The notes under the pieces were generated by a model, which was not told the origin of the DNA, did not search any database, and saw only the letters and a list, made by a program, of their open reading frames with translations. The position numbers were made by a program, and so were the translations under genes. From Microbotryum silenes-acaulis (lineage: Eukaryota; Basidiomycota; Microbotryomycetes; Microbotryales; Microbotryaceae), in NCBI GenBank assembly GCA_003665825.1, contig QPFY01000020.1, positions 62,001-126,000 of the forward strand: a stretch of DNA of 64,000 bases. The letters run 5' to 3'. Below, piece by piece: positions 60,248 to 64,000 of this stretch. How positions within the stretch are numbered: position 1 is the stretch's first letter; every line of letters starts with the position of its first letter.

Positions 60248-62530
60248 ATGACGCTCACTCCAGCTCAGATGAACAAGTTGTCCTACATCTGCAAGTCCTT
60301 CCTCCCTGTATGCGAACCGTAATCCCCATCATTCGACCTTCACGGACTGGCGTAGACCCGCATCTGGCGTGCGAACTCGGGCTGGCTGTGAGAACACCTC
60401 CATCGCCGATCCACGCCGCCCGCGCAATGCCACGAGATGTCTCGGTGTACGCTCGCCACTAACGATCCCTTATGAAAACCCACAGTGACCACATCCGAGT
60501 ATGACCGACTCGTCCAGACCTTAGGATCGCGCGTTCCGCTTCCTCGACGACCATCCGCCGACGTGGCCCACGTGAACAGGTTCATCTCGAATGAAGAGTC
60601 AGTCCGAACTCTCTCCTGACAGGGCCGTCTTTGTAAATCACGTGCTTTAACCAATTTCTCCACGTGTCAACGTCGGGTCACAAATTTTTCAGTCAACTTG
60701 AACCCGTCGTATCCCGTCATGCGATTCGACTGCTGGCGCTCGTCTTTACCTTTGGCGTCGTTTACGAAAACCTGCTTCTCGGCCTGCTAAGGCGCCAAAA
60801 GTACGATCATCGGAATGGCTTGGCAGGAGACTGCTCTCTACGCTGATGTTCTCGGGCCTTCCTTTATCGCTAAAACAGACTCTCATCGATCCTACGTTCC
60901 TTGCGCGTGTCGTCGTCCTTGCGTCTCGCTTCTTTTGTTGCCGGGTTTTCCGCCTGCTACCGCCTCGTCCTGTCTCGTCTTCGGTCAACTCTGCCCGACT
61001 ATGCCTCCGACAGCAAGACCGACAGAAGCAGGCAACAGCTCAGCTCACTCAAGCGAATCAAAAACAAGCTGCTGCTTTCCGACGGTCTTCCACCCTTCTT
61101 GGCCGCCTTGATCGCCAGCCCCATCATGCTCCTTGAGCCCCGAGGCCAAAGAAGAGTCGTCAGTCACTCGGATCATTAACTTTTTCTACTGAGGAGGATG
61201 GCTGACGAGTTGAAGTCGTCTTTACAGACCATCTCTGTCTATTCTCTCACTCGGGCTCTGCATGGCATGATCGTAGGAGCCGGTAATAGGAGGTGGTTGC
61301 CCCAAGCCATGATCGAAGGAAGATGGTGGTGGGGAGGTCACATTGTCTTTGCGTAAGCGCCCAACTGCAGCTCACTTTCCGATTGCCCATAGCATATCAC
61401 TGATCATCAGCGATGCCCTAATGACCTCAAAAGTCTTGCAAATGGTCTCTTGCTCCACTCCTTCGTCTACAACCCTTCGACCTTCCCCGCCGCCTACTCC
61501 AGCTTTATTCTCCGCTTCTCGTCGGCCTACCTCCCCGCCCGTCCTGCCCAACTGCCCGCATCAGCACCCTGGCCGACACCCCGAGATATCATCGCAGCGA
61601 TAGCCGAATCCTCGCGTCTTCGATGGCCCGCATTCGTCTCCCCTCTGATCCACCCCAGCGCCCCACGTTCTTTCGATAATCCCATCTTGAACAAGATCAC
61701 GCCGATTCTGGATCGTACCCATCCCGGCCACTCGAGATTGGTCTGCGCCTTCCTCCACCCCGATCAAACGGAATGCCAATCTGTCACTACGAACTTTATA
61801 ACACGAGAAGCCCTCTCGGCATCAAAACTCTTCGGAGCACTCTCCCTCCTCGGTCTCCTCATCAGATGGAAGAAATCCCTTCGCACACCAGACGAATCTA
61901 TTTACCGTGCTCTCCTCTCCACAACAACCTCTTCCCTCTTCCTCTCCCTATCCCTGGGCACTTCCTGGTCCATGGTCTGCGCTCTACAGCACTACCTCCC
62001 CAACTCGTTCCTCAAGACCAAACGCTTCTTCGTCCAAGGTTTCTTGGCCGCACTATGGGTCGGCTTGGTCGGCGGACGACGAGCGATGGATCTAGGGTTG
62101 TATGCATCGAGGACGGCGATTCAGTGCGTTTGGGATACGGCCGTGGCGAAGAAGCAGATCAGGTCGATTCCGTGAGTCGAGCGATCATCTCTTGTGTCCT
62201 TGAGATGGAGTCAGAGACTGACTTTGAAAGAAACCCCTCTGCTCATCAAGTCACGGAGATGTCCTCGTCTTTGCCCTCTCCATGTCTACACTGATGACAC
62301 TACACGATGTAAGTCCTCTCTCCACGCTTTCCTTACGCGTTCCACCCTCACTAAATCCCTTCCCCTCTGCGTAGGCCTACCCGGCATGCATCAACTCCGC
62401 CTTCGTTCGAGGCGCCCTAGACCGTATCGGAGGCCCTTCTCATGCCGAAGAGAAAGCTCGACAACAACTCTTGGAAGAGAAAAAGCGAAGAGGGTCGACG
62501 AATACGTATGTGCCGAACACGAGTGGATGA
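60248..62530 (+). CDS. TMEM135-like integral membrane protein
   Basis: I read eight exons: 60248-60307, 60500-60597, 60693-60800, 60879-61158, 61228-61352, 61434-62171, 62251-62308 and 62375-62530 (1623 nt, 540 aa). The pattern fits fungal TMEM135-type proteins: an EYDRLVQTLGSRVPLPRPS N-terminal segment, AIRLLALVFTFGVVYENLLL, SLRLASFVAGFSACYRLVL, SVYSLTRALHGMIVGAGN, ANGLLLHSFVYNPSTFPAAY, the HPDQTECQSVTTNF cysteine motif, SLGTSWSMVCALQHYLP and GDVLVFALSMSTLMTLHD. In animals TMEM135 is peroxisomal and mitochondrial and affects organelle dynamics; the fungal role is unclear. The join of exons 1 and 2 is uncertain: the AG at 60484-60485 looks better but breaks the frame, so I used the one at 60498-60499. 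Confidence 0.83.
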
Positions 62531-62970
62531 GCCTGAACATGGGGACAGGGCTTTTTGCGCAGCAATAGTGCTGGTCTCGCTGTACTCGCTGTGATTCCTT
62601 CTTCTCGAGTACCTCTGACCTGAAACGAACTGATACATGCTTTCGAATTGCGAGAGACCATTCATTCTTTTTCCAACAAAAACTCCCCTTCAGCAAGGTC
62701 AGCAGAGAGAAAAGGCTGCTTTGCCAGACTGAAAGCGAGGAAGAGAAGCAAAGTACTGGCGAGGGCGAAAGGGATCCAGAAGTTTTGACTGTTGGCTGTT
62801 TGGGGCTCTGGTCACACAGGCAAAAATGGATGTGGGGCACAAAACCAAAGCTGCTTCTGATGGCTAGAGGAAGCGGGAGGAAAGCATATCACGAGGCTTA
62901 AGATGAGACAGGGGTTGGGTACGGGATGAGGACGTGCGGTGAAGCAGACGAGTAGGAGTTCGGTTGAGCA
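62531..62970. other. 3' intergenic region
   Basis: Convergent 3' ends of the TMEM135-like gene and the gene at the right edge. Nothing further recognised. Confidence 0.5.
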
Positions 62971-64000
62971 TCATCTCCAAGAAGCCGAAGGTTGTGTGGC
63001 ATGTACTGGAGCGGAAGCGGGTCCGGTTCGAGGTGCGCCATCGGCAGGGATCGAGCCTGCGAAGGTATCTGCCGGTGGGGAGGGAGAGATGTTAGTTGAT
63101 ATTCTGTCACTGTCGAGAATCCATAGAAGCGATCCACTCACAAGCCAGAGCAAAGTCATTATGGGTCAGATCAACTCGAGGGCTTGCGTTGGGTGCCGAA
63201 TCACTTTGGCTCGTGGGCGGGCGGTTGTTTACGTTCGACGAAGAACCATTCTCGCTCATGATCGACGAACGAAGAACGCCACCTTCATCACCCAACATTG
63301 ACGTCGGAGGGTGCAGCATTCCAAACAGCGCATCCACCGTCTGTTGTTCACCTGATCCCATCGGACGATGCCGATGATCCTGATCCCGATTCGTCACTTC
63401 GCCCTGTGGGCTCGTCGAAGCCATATTGGGGGTCGCAACGCCCTTTCCCTCCCTTGCATCGAACCCTCCACCCATCCTCGAGTGTAACCTCGCCAGAATG
63501 TCCATTTCATTCTCCGAACACAGCGTCGACAAGACCTGCGATCCACTCGGACGAATCTGAGGATCTACACCTTCCCCGGAAGCGCCGATCGCGTGCCGTT
63601 CGAGAAGCTTGACAATCCCGCGCACGCCCAACCAGAATTGAGACTGTCTCGCCAACGCCGCAGACGCAAGATGGTAATTCTTCGACGCTTCGATCGCGAG
63701 AATGTCGCTTCCTGCCGCCGATGCAAAGCCCGGTCCGTGCGCTTCGGTGTTGCCCTCGATCTGGGCCTGAGCATGCGAGTTCAAAGGCGGCGCCGACAAG
63801 ACATCACGCCCCGTACGCAGTCGATACTCCTGCGCCCACGCCAGCGCAGCAACGAAGAGCGGCTGATGAACAAAAGGACATGACGCGATTCTCGAAGCAT
63901 CGATCGTCTCGGACACCGCAAGGACCTCTCGGATCGAATCGCACGCCGATGAGACAATAGATTGGCGCAAGCGGTCTGTGAGAGCAGGCTTCGCGGCGTT
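62971..64000 (-). CDS. C-terminal part of a possible fungal transcription factor (5' end outside window)
   Basis: The frame is open from the window edge to a GT donor at 63141 (last exon base 63142). A 73-nt intron leads to a final exon 63068-62971 ending in TGA. The visible part (about 310 aa) starts with helices (SIVSSACDSIREVLAVSETI, FVHQPLFVAALAWAQEYRLR) that resemble the end of the fungal-specific middle homology region of Zn2Cys6 factors. A disordered Ser/Pro/Gly-rich tail follows. No DNA-binding domain is visible because it would lie upstream of the window. The family call rests on general resemblance only. Confidence 0.5.

Noticed and set aside
63036..63070. T-arm-like GCAGGCTCGATCCCTGC on the minus strand
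   Set aside because: The 3' acceptor strand has no pairing partner at the expected distance, and the bases are part of the last exon of the right-edge gene.

Overview
The window is nuclear DNA of a basidiomycete fungus, most likely of the Pucciniomycotina (red-yeast / anther-smut side, Microbotryomycetes). The grounds are the end of a fungal phytoene desaturase gene, genes broken by many introns of about 60-120 bp with GT-AG borders and CTNAC-like branch sites, Cft1, a Cyr1-type adenylate cyclase and FunK1 kinase homologues, and a fungal mix of mobile elements. The species cannot be fixed from the sequence alone. Exon structures below were worked out by hand from splice borders and reading-frame continuity. 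For most multi-exon genes the summed exon length is an exact multiple of three and the joined protein follows the family to its natural end.

Layout. 1-5.6 kb: 3' end of phytoene desaturase (+), a 12-exon Kre2/Ktr mannosyltransferase (-) with two microexons, and a FunK1 kinase (-). 6.8-11.4 kb: a transposon graveyard with a truncated Helitron Rep gene (-) abutting a broken DIRS-like element (RT end, RNase H, tyrosine recombinase; +). 12.5-18.7 kb: ISA1 (+, Fe-S assembly) converging on CFT1/CPSF160 (-, mRNA 3'-end processing). 19.3-20.5 kb and 28.8-29.9 kb: two paralogous secreted cysteine-rich proteins (-) with the same exon plan. Between them lie gene-poor DNA, a 413-bp fold-back element and a TPT/DMT-type transporter (+). 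30.75-31.9 kb: a 1.13-kb inverted repeat with about 98% identical arms that carry outward-facing TATA boxes. 33.6-38.1 kb: a nearly complete Ty1/copia retrotransposon with 5-bp target duplication, one nonsense codon and unequal LTRs, inserted 0.5 kb upstream of a GH128 glucanase gene.

38.6-48.5 kb: a run of plus-strand metabolic genes (secreted GH128 glucanase, ABM-domain monooxygenase-like protein, DHA1-type MFS transporter, GH13 alpha-glucosidase). 49.1-51.9 kb: leucine-rich-repeat protein with a 14-nt first coding exon. 52.3-58.9 kb: adenylate cyclase Cyr1 (-, 2071 aa: RA, LRR, PP2C-like, cyclase, C-terminal region). 60.2-62.5 kb: TMEM135-like membrane protein (+), divergent from CYR1. 63.0-64.0 kb: 3' end of a gene that may encode a fungal transcription factor (-).

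The genes do not form one pathway. They are housekeeping and signalling genes (Cft1, Isa1, Cyr1), wall and carbohydrate genes (Ktr, GH128, GH13, MFS) and a possibly secreted family, split by three transposon-rich intervals. I found no CRISPR arrays, rRNA genes or convincing tRNA genes.
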